The translations under genes and the position numbers were made by a program. A stretch of DNA of 64,000 nt, from assembly GCA_025642065.1 (NCBI GenBank), contig JAODUP010000071.1:233501-297500 (forward strand), read 5' to 3'. The DNA is from Paralvinella palmiformis. Taxonomy: Eukaryota > Annelida > Polychaeta > Terebellida > Alvinellidae. Below, piece by piece: positions 55,501 to 64,000 of this stretch. Positions within the stretch are counted from its first letter, which is position 1; every line of letters starts with the position of its first letter. The notes below the pieces were generated by a model. The model had not been told where the DNA came from. It did not search any database and saw nothing but the letters and a program-made list of their open reading frames with translations.

Positions 55501-56552
55501 GATGATGATGAAATCTATTTAAACTGTACTTGATACACATAATGTGTTACTGGATGATAAAAGATCTTTCTAGCTCCAGATGTTCTAAACAAGAAACTCC
55601 AGAAAATTCCACATTTGTTTTGATATATTTAGCAGAAGTTTAAATGAAAAACGAGTTAAAAGTATATAATATCACCCAAGCTTTAAATACAATATTATCA
55701 TGAGTAGTATGAATATACAAGCATTCTCACATTATACATCAACATATAATGTAGTTTTGTTTACATTTTGGCTAAGGTAGTCTGGAAAAGATGCATGTTG
55801 TGTCCTGACATGACATGGACAGTTTGTAGATGAGCCAGAGGTTTTTTCACAATCAGCTTATGTAATTAAGTCAACATGTAAACACACACTGTACACATTG
55901 ATAATTTATCATATGTATCATATATGATGTTTTAATCCCATTTTGCCTTTTTATATGAAGAGAAGAATCTTTAGATACATTGTTCTAGGACACTGGATGG
56001 CCTAAATTGTGCGGATGTGTCGTTAAATAACATTCATCCATCCAGCCAACCTTTAGATACAGTTAAAACTTCTGCTACAGGATGGCTCCATTGAGTCAGC
56101 ATGAAAAGATGCCTTTTCATGAGGGATTATTGAGCACATCTTGCAAAAATGACTAGATGGGTTTTCCTTTTCAGCTATGATAATCACATTTTATATACCT
56201 GATAATTTCTTTGTTGGAATGTTTCTAATTTAGAAACTGGAAAACTTTGTAGTCTTATTTCAGTAGAAAGTACACATTGAAAACTGCAGCATAAATCAAA
56301 ACATCAACAAAACATTGTGAGGTGGTATCATCACACTCTACCTACTCTTACCATAAATATTAGTGCATATATTCTGGTCAGAGATTGTTCTATTCTGATC
56401 TGAGTATTGTCAATATTAAACAATTATCTGTGTTCTTTCAGGGTATCAAGAAGAGAGACCTGCTACAAGAGATACTGCCACTGATAGCATCTAATTTAAA
56501 ACTCCAGAGACTTTATACAGAATACCAAGACCAGTTAGAGTCTATTAAATGA
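36958..56552 (+). CDS. HIRA: HIRA histone chaperone, complete, 28 coding exons
   Basis: HIRA scaffolds the HIRA-UBN1-CABIN1 complex that, with ASF1, deposits histone H3.3 independently of replication. Coding exons: 36958-36994, 41157-41219, 41486-41596, 42625-42715, 43082-43176, 43289-43384, 43534-43616, 43782-43859, 44100-44267, 45623-45673, 46328-46384, 46531-46601, 46951-47056, 47183-47404, 47807-47907, 48065-48285, 48811-48884, 49016-49086, 49321-49507, 49692-49784, 52005-52168, 52540-52704, 52928-52986, 53256-53361, 54347-54463, 54742-54905, 55080-55171, 56442-56552. They total 3054 nt, 1017 aa, equal to human HIRA in length. An in-frame TAG six bases upstream fixes the ATG (MRLLKPDW). 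Residues 1 to about 370 form the WD40 propeller ([55 protein letters not shown]). Residues about 450-470 hold the ASF1-binding B domain ([11 protein letters not shown]). An AT-hook-like KRGPGRPRK lies at 633-641. The HIRA C-terminal domain begins about 693 and includes the segment before LENQLSSAL. All introns are GT-AG except one GC-AG. Confidence 0.97.
37318..37353. repeat. (TA)n microsatellite
   Basis: About 36 bases of uninterrupted TA repeats in HIRA intron 1. Confidence 0.95.
38068..38171. repeat. 26-bp minisatellite, four units
   Basis: Four tandem 26-base units, each starting TTGGTAATA and ending close to ACTAT, with a few substitutions between units. Confidence 0.85.
43396..43428. 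repeat. (GT)n tract beginning 11 bases after an exon
   Basis: GT repeats starting immediately after the donor of HIRA exon 6 (donor at 43385). Confidence 0.95.
44268..45622 (+). other. HIRA intron 9 (1355 bp)
   Basis: Intron with donor GTGGGT and acceptor TTTTTCAG. It holds the possible retroelement tail near 44.4 kb; nothing else was recognised. Confidence 0.75.
44385..44460. mobile_element. Possible retroelement 3' tail
   Basis: An (ATA)n run followed by AATTTATGTAGTGCC and GAAATGCGCTTTACA resembles 3' ends of animal non-LTR or SINE elements in which a GCGCTTTACA-like motif adjoins a simple-repeat tail. No coding part was seen. Confidence 0.35.
48903..48931. repeat. (GT)n microsatellite
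   Basis: GT repeats in HIRA intron 17, starting 18 bases after the donor of exon 17. Confidence 0.95.
49984..50460. mobile_element. MITE-like inverted-repeat element
   Basis: TATACTGGACTATATTTTAG through GAGCCAGAC at 49995-50024 is the reverse complement, with a few differences, of GTCTGGCTCCAC through TAGTCCAGTATA at 50417-50449. The loop contains (TA)n and (GA)n tracts and no ORF. The boundaries are approximate. Confidence 0.6.
50743..51210 (+). mobile_element. tRNA-derived SINE, full-length-looking copy
   Basis: A tRNA-like head with A-box-type sequence (about 50753-50770) and B-box-type GAGTTCTAATC (50800-50810) is followed by TCTGAAGGATGTTTCATC and ends in GGTTAAATAAATAAAA (51194-51209). 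A second head with the same junction lies at 63908-64000, and the tail recurs near 52.4 kb. Confidence 0.65.
52305..52460 (+). mobile_element. tRNA-derived SINE, second copy (diverged)
   Basis: TTAGAGCACTGTGCTGC and GGTCTGAATCCAGC form A- and B-box-like tRNA signatures. CCCTAGCCACATGTCCCA and GGCACTGTGGCTAAA parallel the 3' part of the copy ending at 51210. It lies in HIRA intron 21. Confidence 0.6.
53447..54141. mobile_element. MITE with TTAA ends, 695 bp
   Basis: Starts TTAAAGGGAGAGTCCACC and ends GGGTGAACTGTTCCTTTAA. The two ends form imperfect terminal inverted repeats of about 23 bp beginning exactly at TTAA, the target-site preference of piggyBac-like elements. No ORF is present, so it is non-autonomous. 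It lies in HIRA intron 24. Confidence 0.7.
54906..55079 (+). other. HIRA intron with GC-AG borders
   Basis: The exon ends SKEG with donor AAG|GCAAGT and the acceptor is TTTTAG. The nearest GT in the region would shift the frame into a stop, so the GC donor is required to join ...YLSKE to [10 protein letters not shown]. Apart from GC, the donor matches the consensus perfectly, as is usual for GC-AG introns. Confidence 0.8.
55172..56441 (+). other. HIRA last intron (1270 bp)
   Basis: Last intron, between MIL| and [11 protein letters not shown] short SINE-tail-like piece (GTGTCGTTAAATAAC then CATCCATCC) lies at about 56008-56045. Confidence 0.7.
56008..56045 (+). mobile_element. SINE 3'-tail fragment
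   Basis: TGTGTCGTTAAATAACATTC followed by CATCCATCC resembles SINE tails I recall from mollusc genomes. The fragment is short and the assignment rests on memory. Confidence 0.35.
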
Positions 56553-58062
56553 GCCAAATTACTAATAATAATGTTTTGTGTGTGCTAGAATTAGAATGAG
56601 TGATTAAAGAACAGCTGAAATATGTAGATTTTAGCTATATTTCATGATTGTCATTTTTCAGAATGCATTATTGTAAACTAAGTGTGTGTGTGTTTGTTTG
56701 TGTGTGTGTGTGGAAACATCTTGTTCAGCAATGCCTGAGAAAGAACTACTGCTGTCTGTGTTGATCATTCGCATTTGTTTGTGTAAGTCTGAGGTAACAA
56801 AAAAGGCAGCCAACTTCAGTCATGTGGCATCAGGATTTGTATACTGCAGATGATGATGATAACCATGTACTCATGTTTCTGAAGTAAACACTCTTCAGGT
56901 TAACTGACTTCATCTTGGGTGATGGGTCAAATATGTTCATGTCAAGTTTGTTTAAAACTTGAGCACAGTTCCAACTTGATGATTATATTACATCGGGTTA
57001 TGTATATGATTGAAATCAGGTTCTGTTTTTAAACAGTTATAGTACATCAGGCGAATTTTAAATAATTGTACAAGCGCATATATTTGTAGAGTGTGCGGCT
57101 AGTTGAATATTGTGATCACTTTGCATTAGTGAGTCATTGTCTTGTATCCTCTATTGTAGAGTGCATCTTCAGCCAGTGAGCTCTTCACTGTCTCTGATGA
57201 CAAGCATCAGACATCACCTATTCTGGTTCGGTTGTGATCCTTTTTCCCCAATGTAAATCCATGGGAAACTCAAATCTTCTGATGGATGTTCAGAAAACAA
57301 GTTACATATATCAGGCTGTGGACGAGGCCAACATGTAATATAATTTGCTGTGTGTATTAGATATATTAGAGACTGTTTACATCCATCACATACTGATAGT
57401 TGTTGATTTTAATTCAATATTTATCCTGGCTTATTAATTGTTTTCTTTCCGTAAAGAACTTGTATGATGCAGATTTAATACTAATGTGCCATTTCAGTAA
57501 GTGAAAGAATATTTCTCACTGCAATGTAGTTGCACGAAGTATGTGCAGCATGTTCTGCCTTGCAGAAAGATACTGCAGCCAGTTGATAGATGCTGTTTGC
57601 ATGTGCTCATTTTAGACTACCAAGTGCTATTTGTCGATTGTTCTGTACTTAAAACACCTAAATCACAAACAACGTGCCCATATTTTTAATGCATGGACAT
57701 GTATGTTTGACAGTTCAGGTCCCACCCTCATTGTCAGTCATCAGGCTTCATCCTAACTGAGGCTATTTTTTATCATCAGTGGACATAATCAAATGATGTT
57801 GAGATGATCCATGTTCATACCAGGTCTGTAACATGGAGACAGACAGATAAAATACTTGTGTTTGTGTCTAGAAATGATACCTCAAATTAACAATTAACAC
57901 TCATTGTTTGACTGTTCTATTGTAATGCGTTGTAATTCATTGGTTTTTTCACTGGTTTTATCAGACTCTTTTTGACCCAATTTGCAACACTATTTTTGAG
58001 TAAATGAAGTCATTGTCAATAACAGTACTGTTGTTTATGTGAATGCGATAGCTCACATAACC

Positions 58063-58499
58063 TCTATAAGCAGACTGTATTTAACATGGTGGGACCTTTG
58101 TTTAAATAATGTTATACACTTAAGCACAAGAGAAATCTGATGAAGATCAACAGATTTTTTCTCATTTGATAAACACTTTTTCGACCATCCTCAGATGATG
58201 AGATAAAGAACAGCTTATCACTTGCATTTATGTAACATCTCTCTATATCATAAAAAAATATAAGTTTGTATGCATTAATCTTCATTTATGTAGACTATCT
58301 AGGAGAAGAAGGTGCTATCACTTTCCAGCTATTTGTGGTATATATATATATATATATATATATATCTGTACTCATGTGGCAGTCACACATGAAAGTGTAT
58401 TAACTTGTTCTTTCGTGTAATATTGATATTCTTCTTCCATTATAAGCTGACAAAATGTCAGTGGAATAGTTACAATGGCGCAAACGAACGTGATCAAGT
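58063..58499. repeat. Dispersed direct duplication, copy 1
   Basis: Shares ordered blocks with 60671-61144 in the same orientation, for example AGAGAAATCTGATGAAGATC, CATTTGATAAACAC, TATCACTTTCCAGCT and ATTATAAGCT.ACAAA. Copy 1 contains a (TA)n expansion that copy 2 lacks. Confidence 0.9.
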
Positions 58500-59839
58500 G
58501 GGTCTAAATCAAATTATGTTTTGTGTATTTATTACAAAATATAGCAACCTCAATGGTTGTGTATCCCTGTCTATATATCTTACTGTCGGTGTGGTCTCTA
58601 AACTGATATTTCATTGAAATCTATCACCATGTTCTCGTGTCAGTTTTTATTGAGTGAGATGAAGACCACATTCAGTGTCTGTGTCTTTGTTTGTGCTTTT
58701 ATATAGTACTGGTTTGGAAGCAAATCAGTGAGAATTAGATGCTCTATGTTAGTCTTGCCTGTTATATTATTATCATGTGAGAACATGTGCCAAGAGTTAA
58801 CCTTGGTTTCAAGGTAAATCATCATCCGCATTGTGTTGTATTATGGTTCTACAATGTTCAGCTATTTATGTGGAGTAGTATTTATTCATATTCCTCAAAC
58901 CATCTCTCTATGCAAGGGCTTCATTTTAAACCGTTGCAGTTTTAGCTTTGGTATTTTTCTAAGTGGTCATTCTGTTGTTGTTCTGTAAACATTCGTGTTG
59001 TCTATGCTCGTTATTGTACTAATTCGTATGTAACTTTGTGCACTTTGTAGTAAACAGATAATAGTAAATTTGTGTGATTCCTTTTAATTTGCATAACAGA
59101 CCTATAATCAGCTGAAAACATTTAGTCGACACCAAATAGGACATTTCCATTATATGGTTGGTAACACGCTGTGCTGTAGACGTCCAGGTCATGAAATTTA
59201 CTCCCATTGTTACCTATATAAGTGCGGATGCTTCATCTGATTAATTTAATTTCTCTGTGGAGCTTCCCTTGGGCTATGTGTCCATTGTGTGACCACTGCA
59301 AAGTCTAAACAAAGTAATACCTGACTTGTGTCATCCTATTAAACTGTGTTCCCATTTTTTTTTCAATTGAGTGTTCGACTACTCGAGTGTATAATACAAG
59401 TTTCCTGTTGCTCGCCATTTGCTGTTTCTACAGCATACTGTACAAAATTATGTTATCAGTTAATAAGGTTTTTGGTTTAGGACTAAACTTGTATGGAATC
59501 ATAATACACTGATGTAATATTATCTGGTTGAACATTTTTAAACGATTAACATTTTGGTATTGACATGCAGTTAAGAAATCGTTACGATAACCATATCACA
59601 TATTAGTTGCCAGGAATCAAGTGGCTTACTATTAGTCAAACAATTTTTTAAAGTAAAGAACACATATTTAATATCACAGCAACTTACACGAAACCAATAT
59701 AAAGTTGGATGAGTTAATATTTACTGCCCATAAATTTCACTAATTGGTTATAAATCTGTCAATGGTAATACACCTGAATATCCATGTGAACTCGTCATCT
59801 AGCCATATATTGTTTTATGTATCCGTGTCTTGGCTGGTG

Positions 59840-59960
59840 CACTATGGTGATTGTGCATTTAGTGTAGCAGCTCCTACTTTGTGGAAGGGTTGGATGATAG
59901 AGATTCGAAATGTGTCGTCTTGAAAAGATTAATTTGTTTATAAAAAATACATATTTAAGG
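59840..59960 (+). mobile_element. LINE 3' ORF fragment, second copy
   Basis: Reads YGDCAFSVAAPTLWK and then an IRNVSS-like end, the same reverse-transcriptase C-terminal signature as at 26831-26960, again decayed. Confidence 0.7.
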
Positions 59961-60670
59961 TGGCTTTCACCGATAAATAATGTTGATCGTTCAGATTTGT
60001 TATTGGGTTTTAGATAGATTTTATTATGTTATTAGAGCATTCGATTGGCTGCTGCTAGTAAGGGTATTTTATTAAATCGACATTTACTATTATAAATAAC
60101 AGCTAAATAATATTGAACATGAATTTCATGATATGTTCTATTCTTGAGACTTGTCCATACCATTACAAATAGTCAGCAAAAAAACTTTATGACGTGAATA
60201 CTATCTAATAATACATATGACCACCATTAGCAGCAGTTCATTCCCTGATATATCCCAGAATGCCACAGATGAGAAACAGACACTTAACATCCTATCATCG
60301 TCGAATTCTCGTTAAAGCGCATATATAACTTATCTGTGTCATTCTGCCAAGCTTGTACCAACTCTGAGAACCATTCTTTAGGCTAGTGAGTCGAGCGTCC
60401 CAATTTTAGGTTCTGCCTATCAATTCTTCACTACATTTTTTTCACGACAAGAAGCATTATAATCTTGCAAGAAACCATGGCCAGCGTAGTTTAACAAGTG
60501 GGCTGGTAGGATCAATGAATCATTAAAAATATCTACGTAGCTTTCGGAATTCGTGTTTCCCTGAACTCAAACTGGTTCAATGAGGATTCCAATTCCTCGT
60601 GTTGTAATGATTTCCCAATCCACCACCGTTATAATCTTGGAAACATGGCGATAGTGATGGGTCGGGTTAC

Positions 60671-61144
60671 TTCTAAGCAGACAACAGTTAACATAATAGG
60701 ACCTCTGTTTAAATAACGTTATATTGTTTCACACATATATGGACATATATATACACACACAAGCACAACACTCAACCACAAGAGAAATCTGATGAAGATC
60801 AACAGATTTCAGCTCATTTGATAAACACGTTTTCAGGCCATCCTAAGGTGGTGGGATAAAGAATAACTTGCATTTAAGCAACATCTCTCGATATCATTAA
60901 AATAAGTTTGTAGACATTAATCTTCAGTTTCATACATTTATGTAAGCTATCTTGGAGAAGCAGGTGTTATCACTTTCCAGCTGTTTGTGGTATATATGTT
61001 TTGTACTCATCTCGCATGTAAGTGTATTAACTAGCCATGACTATGTGTTAGTTGATTGGTTTATCAATATTTATATTTTACTTCTATTATAAGCTAACAA
61101 ATATTAGTGTAGCAGTTACAGTGTCCAAAGGAAGGTGATCAAGT
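60671..61144. repeat. Dispersed direct duplication, copy 2
   Basis: Direct copy of 58063-58499 lying 2.6 kb downstream, diverged and with small indels. It ends just where a Tc1/mariner fragment begins. Confidence 0.9.
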
Positions 61145-61580
61145 ATGACTAATCTGGGCTATAAGTTTCTTTAGGTCTCCTGCCCAATATCGCACTTCCG
61201 TCATTCTAGGGAATCGTGAAACTCTACTCATCTCAGAAGAGGACAAAGAACCAATCTACTGCCGTCTAATATTCAGGGTCCAACGCAAAGTCCAACCACC
61301 ATTGCGTGTAGTGCGCAGTCAGTAATGCCTTTTTGTGGCCACTCTAGCATTTAATCCCAAAGTCTGGAAATTCTAGCTGAGGAGCTAGATAATGAAAGCC
61401 TAACAGTTTTTAGTACCCCACAAAATTCTTGAACGGTAGCACTTCTGTTGGTGAAGCAGTTCCTCACCAAGATGCGGTCGTCTTTCATAGTGCGGATTTG
61501 TGGTCTGTCAGATCTTGTTACGTCTTTATGGTTTCCGGTCAATATTCTACGACAATCCAAGGCTGTGGCTGCAATCTCTT
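61140..61580 (-). mobile_element. Decayed Tc1/mariner-type transposase fragment
   Basis: The - strand reads KDVTRSDRPQIRTMKDDRIL followed by VRNCFTNRSAT, matching the region after the helix-turn-helix of Tc1-like transposases (RSGRP, DR.IVR, NR.T). Further downstream, frameshifted blocks (LNARVATKRHY, WTLRW, EMSRVSRFP, VRYWAGD) follow the expected order toward the DE catalytic region. Stops and frameshifts show it is dead. No terminal repeats were found. Confidence 0.7.
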
Positions 61581-61653
61581 TCTGGGTGACACATCGCCAT
61601 GAAGAACAACTCTTCTCTTCAATAAAACGGTCTATTATTGAGAAAATATATTT

Positions 61654-63577
61654 GAAACTTTCAGGAATGATGGAGTTTGACTAAATAAAATAATTAGATG
61701 GGGAGTCATTTGAAACATTCCAATATGGCCGCCATTTTCAAGATGGCCACCACTTCATAATTTTTTTTTCTTATGAATAACTGTATAACGTTTTTTTTTG
61801 TCTTACGGTCTTTAGTTGTGATATATTTTCAAGATGGTCACTATGTATTAATAAACATTTTGATGTATGACAATTGTTTGAAGATGTTTTTTAGGGGTAA
61901 ATAATAGATGTAGGCCAGTGGGTAAGAGATCTGTCCACTGCATGAAGATGACTATAGTCACGTTCACAGTCTCCAGTGCATATAAACAGGTTAATGCATT
62001 TCAGTTCTGCTTTTGGATACTGTATATTGATGGTATACTCGAAATATTTTGTCCTCTCCTGGTAAATAGATCTTTGCGTGCTTCACTGACAGTTATGCTG
62101 ATACTCGTTCTGTCGTACATGAGTCATCAGATACCGTCCATATTTCCCATGCAGCGTTTTTACCTCTCCTAGTGAACGAAGTGGTCTGATCAAGACATCG
62201 TTGAGTCTCAACTTTTTCACAATATCATGTGTGAGAAATACTTCACAGTTCCAAAAGGAATCCAGAGTTCACTGATTTTCAGATGTTGTGACATTGACAT
62301 AACTATATGATCATCAGATCTGAGTCTCCAGTTCTAATCATGACTGTATTGAATCATTGCATAGCACATTCTGCTGCATCAAGTAAGATCCTGATATCTG
62401 TCTTAATGCGTACATGGTGATAGGTTACAAATATTGATATCAGAGTTGCACACGACTCCATGTCCTCGTTCCGAAATAACTTAGTTTTTCCCTTCTTTTA
62501 AAATAGTTCTGCAAAGAACAGGAACAGCTCTGCCTTATTTTCATCAACCATAAGGAAGGAATTCCAGTTTTCGGGAATGTTCTTGTTTGGTTGTACGTGT
62601 CTACATACCCTTCCCTCGTTTACTCCTTGTCATTGGTTTCAAGCTGTTATAGATCTATTCATCCCATGCAATGTCCAGTTGTTTGCATACATCATGCAGT
62701 GCCTTTTGTCCTTATTCTTAAAATGTTTTCGAAGCACCTAGTTTCAAGAAGTTCGCAACAACAACGCTATCAAGAAGTAGGACTTCGGCGTGCTGTCGAT
62801 CATCAGGACGATTGTAATGTTGTAGATATCTGTAGTATCCTGTCGTATGAACATGACAAGCCCAATGGAATGTCGCAGTTGGGCTTTTACGCTGACAAAT
62901 AATGGTTTTATAAATAATATTTATGCCAGAGTCATTACATATTGAGGTGCTATACTATTGTTTGAATGACTGGCGCTGGTTGGACCATCTCAGCCTATGG
63001 CCACCAGTATGGAGAGTGATTGTGGAACTGACAGTTCTTGACGCATGTTCGTAAATCCACCACTGAACTGAGATTCACCTTTTCGATTGACGTCTCTACG
63101 GATGATGTTTGCAGCTTTGGCAAGAATATTGGCTTCACCATAATGATATTTGAATTGTAGGTCTTGTTCATGGCAATCGCAGTCTCATCCTTCAATAAAA
63201 GGTAGACATATTGTCCTCTACTGTGGTCTTGAATGTCTGGAAACTGTAAAAGAATTAAAATTATCACTTTTATTCAGTGTATACACCAGAGACATTTAGT
63301 CCAAGCTCTGCTCCATACGTGCAAGATATATCTTGACAATATCAGATAGTTTTAGCACAAGAGGCCTCTCACTACAGTCTTTTCTTATTTCAATTATATA
63401 ACAGATCAAACTCAGCAGGTAAAATACCATTACGTTGTCGCTCTCCTTCATCGTCGACATTTAAGAAAATGTTTGCGAAATGGCGACCATCTTGAAAACA
63501 GGGGCCATATTGGATTTTTTCAAATCACCACATATCTATTTTTCCCATTTAGTCAAGCTATCATTCCTGAAAGTTGC
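61654..63577 (-). mobile_element. Inverted-repeat-bounded element carrying a decayed multicopy-family gene
   Basis: Left arm 61654-61753 and right arm 63479-63577 are imperfect reverse complements over about 100 bp. Shared blocks in mirrored order are AACTTTCAGGAATGAT, TTGACTAAAT, CATTTGAAA/GATTTGAAA, TCCAATATGGCC and TTTTCAAGATGG. The interior holds a decayed coding region on the - strand. The repeats make this look like one mobile unit or a fold-back arrangement; target-site duplications were not identified. Confidence 0.6.
61990..62690 (-). pseudogene. Decayed member of an uncharacterised multicopy invertebrate protein family
   Basis: On the - strand, in order and across stops and frameshifts: LDIAWDE, then NSLKPMTRSKRGKG, NIPENWNSFL, DENKAELFLF, KTDIRILLDAAECA, VMIRTGDSDLMII, ELWIPFGTVKYFSH, TRRGKNAAWEIW and EARKDLFTRRGQNISSIP. 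This order matches a protein type I know from many invertebrate and fish genomes, with a TR.KRG motif, an EEADTRI-like motif, a V.IRT.DTDV-like motif and a final GRGKK.AW motif. It has no assigned function that I can name. Multiple disruptions make it non-functional. Confidence 0.65.
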
Positions 63578-63907
63578 ATGTTTGTTGAAAAAATGGTATA
63601 ATTTTTTTTCACCAAACTGCTGGAGTAATGAGGAGAACGAGTTTCTTAAAATCAATAAATCAATACGCTAATAGTTTGGGTACAATAATAAAAAGGGCAT
63701 TTGGGTGAATACGATAAAAGTGAAGTAACTTTAGAAAATATAGGTTAAAAATATTTAACTACTAAAACATCTATAAATATATAAATTTATACGATTATGT
63801 TAAAGAGAAAGAAATGAACGAAAAATTACTACAAATTTTGTTTGTAACGTTATACAAATATATTGTATTAAAAGAAGATGATTTGTTTCTCTTAGCAGGC
63901 GATGGGG

Positions 63908-64000
63908 GGCCTCCGTGGTCTAGCGATAGCGTGTTGGACCACAAATCACTACCACCCGTGTTCGAATCTCGGCGTGGGCAAATCTGAAGTTTGTTTCATC
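63908..64000 (+). mobile_element. tRNA-derived SINE head, cut by window edge
   Basis: A-box-like GTGGTCTAGCGATAG (63915-63929) and B-box GTGTTCGAATCTC (63958-63970) are followed by TCTGAAGTTTGTTTCATC, the same post-head sequence as the SINE at 50743. The head does not fold into a good tRNA acceptor stem, so it is a SINE rather than a tRNA gene. Confidence 0.7.

Larger units (their letters stand above)
56553..61130. other. HIRA 3' flank, no gene recognised
   Basis: Starts with the HIRA 3'UTR, but no convincing AATAAA was found by eye, so the transcript end is not fixed. Contains (GT)n near 56.69 kb, (TA)n at 58339-58365, a duplicated segment (58063-58499 and 60671-61144) and a LINE fragment near 59.85 kb. 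Confidence 0.6.

Noticed and set aside
61448..61684. 78-codon + strand open frame
   Set aside because: It is the antisense shadow of the Tc1/mariner transposase fragment and runs into the inverted-repeat arm.
62995..63267. 90-codon - strand open frame inside the inverted-repeat element
   Set aside because: A plausible acceptor precedes it, but I recognise no domain and could not join it to the decayed gene; kept only as a possible 5' part of that element.
63908..63985. Possible tRNA gene
   Set aside because: A and B boxes are present, but the acceptor and anticodon stems do not pair and the downstream sequence matches another SINE copy.
1..64000. CRISPR arrays, bacterial operons, prophage
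   Set aside because: The window is clearly animal nuclear DNA with spliced genes; the repeats are microsatellites and transposon debris, not spaced direct repeats.

Overview
This is animal nuclear DNA: AT-rich, with small exons split by GT-AG introns, abundant (GT)n, (GA)n and (TA)n microsatellites and scattered old transposon debris. Three conserved metazoan genes can be assembled exon by exon. The proteins are invertebrate-like single orthologues. tRNA-headed SINEs with a tail resembling ones I recall from mollusc DNA suggest a mollusc or another lophotrochozoan; the species is not identifiable by eye.

Layout. (1) 1-20516, + strand: the 3' portion of MED13, the large subunit of the Mediator CDK8 module. 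Nineteen coding exons (5937-18622) give 1357 residues; the N-terminal part lies before the window. A 3'UTR of about 1.9 kb follows. (2) 20932-28082, - strand: a complete RNF34/RFFL-type E3 ubiquitin ligase (six coding exons, 374 aa; FYVE-like zinc finger, two SAP-like segments, RING), tail-to-tail with MED13. (3) 28083-36957: an 8.9 kb head-to-head spacer between RNF34 and HIRA. It holds a candidate RNF34 5' leader exon and CRE site near 35.1-35.3 kb, a long inverted duplication carrying an exon-like ORF, a PHD-finger fragment, tandem repeats and a fold-back element. (4) 36958-56552, + strand: a complete HIRA histone chaperone (28 coding exons, 1017 aa; WD40 propeller, B domain, AT-hook-like motif, C-terminal domain), with one GC-AG intron and several MITE/SINE insertions in introns. 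(5) 56553-64000: repeat-rich flank with a duplicated 0.45 kb segment, LINE and Tc1/mariner fragments, a SINE head at the edge, and a 1.9 kb element with about 100-bp inverted arms that encloses a decayed gene of a multicopy invertebrate protein family.

The three genes are all nuclear regulators (transcription, ubiquitin signalling, H3.3 deposition). Nothing in the sequence shows that they act as one pathway. The most unusual items are the inverted-repeat-bounded element at 61.65-63.58 kb and the inverted exon-like duplication at 29.85-31.11 kb.
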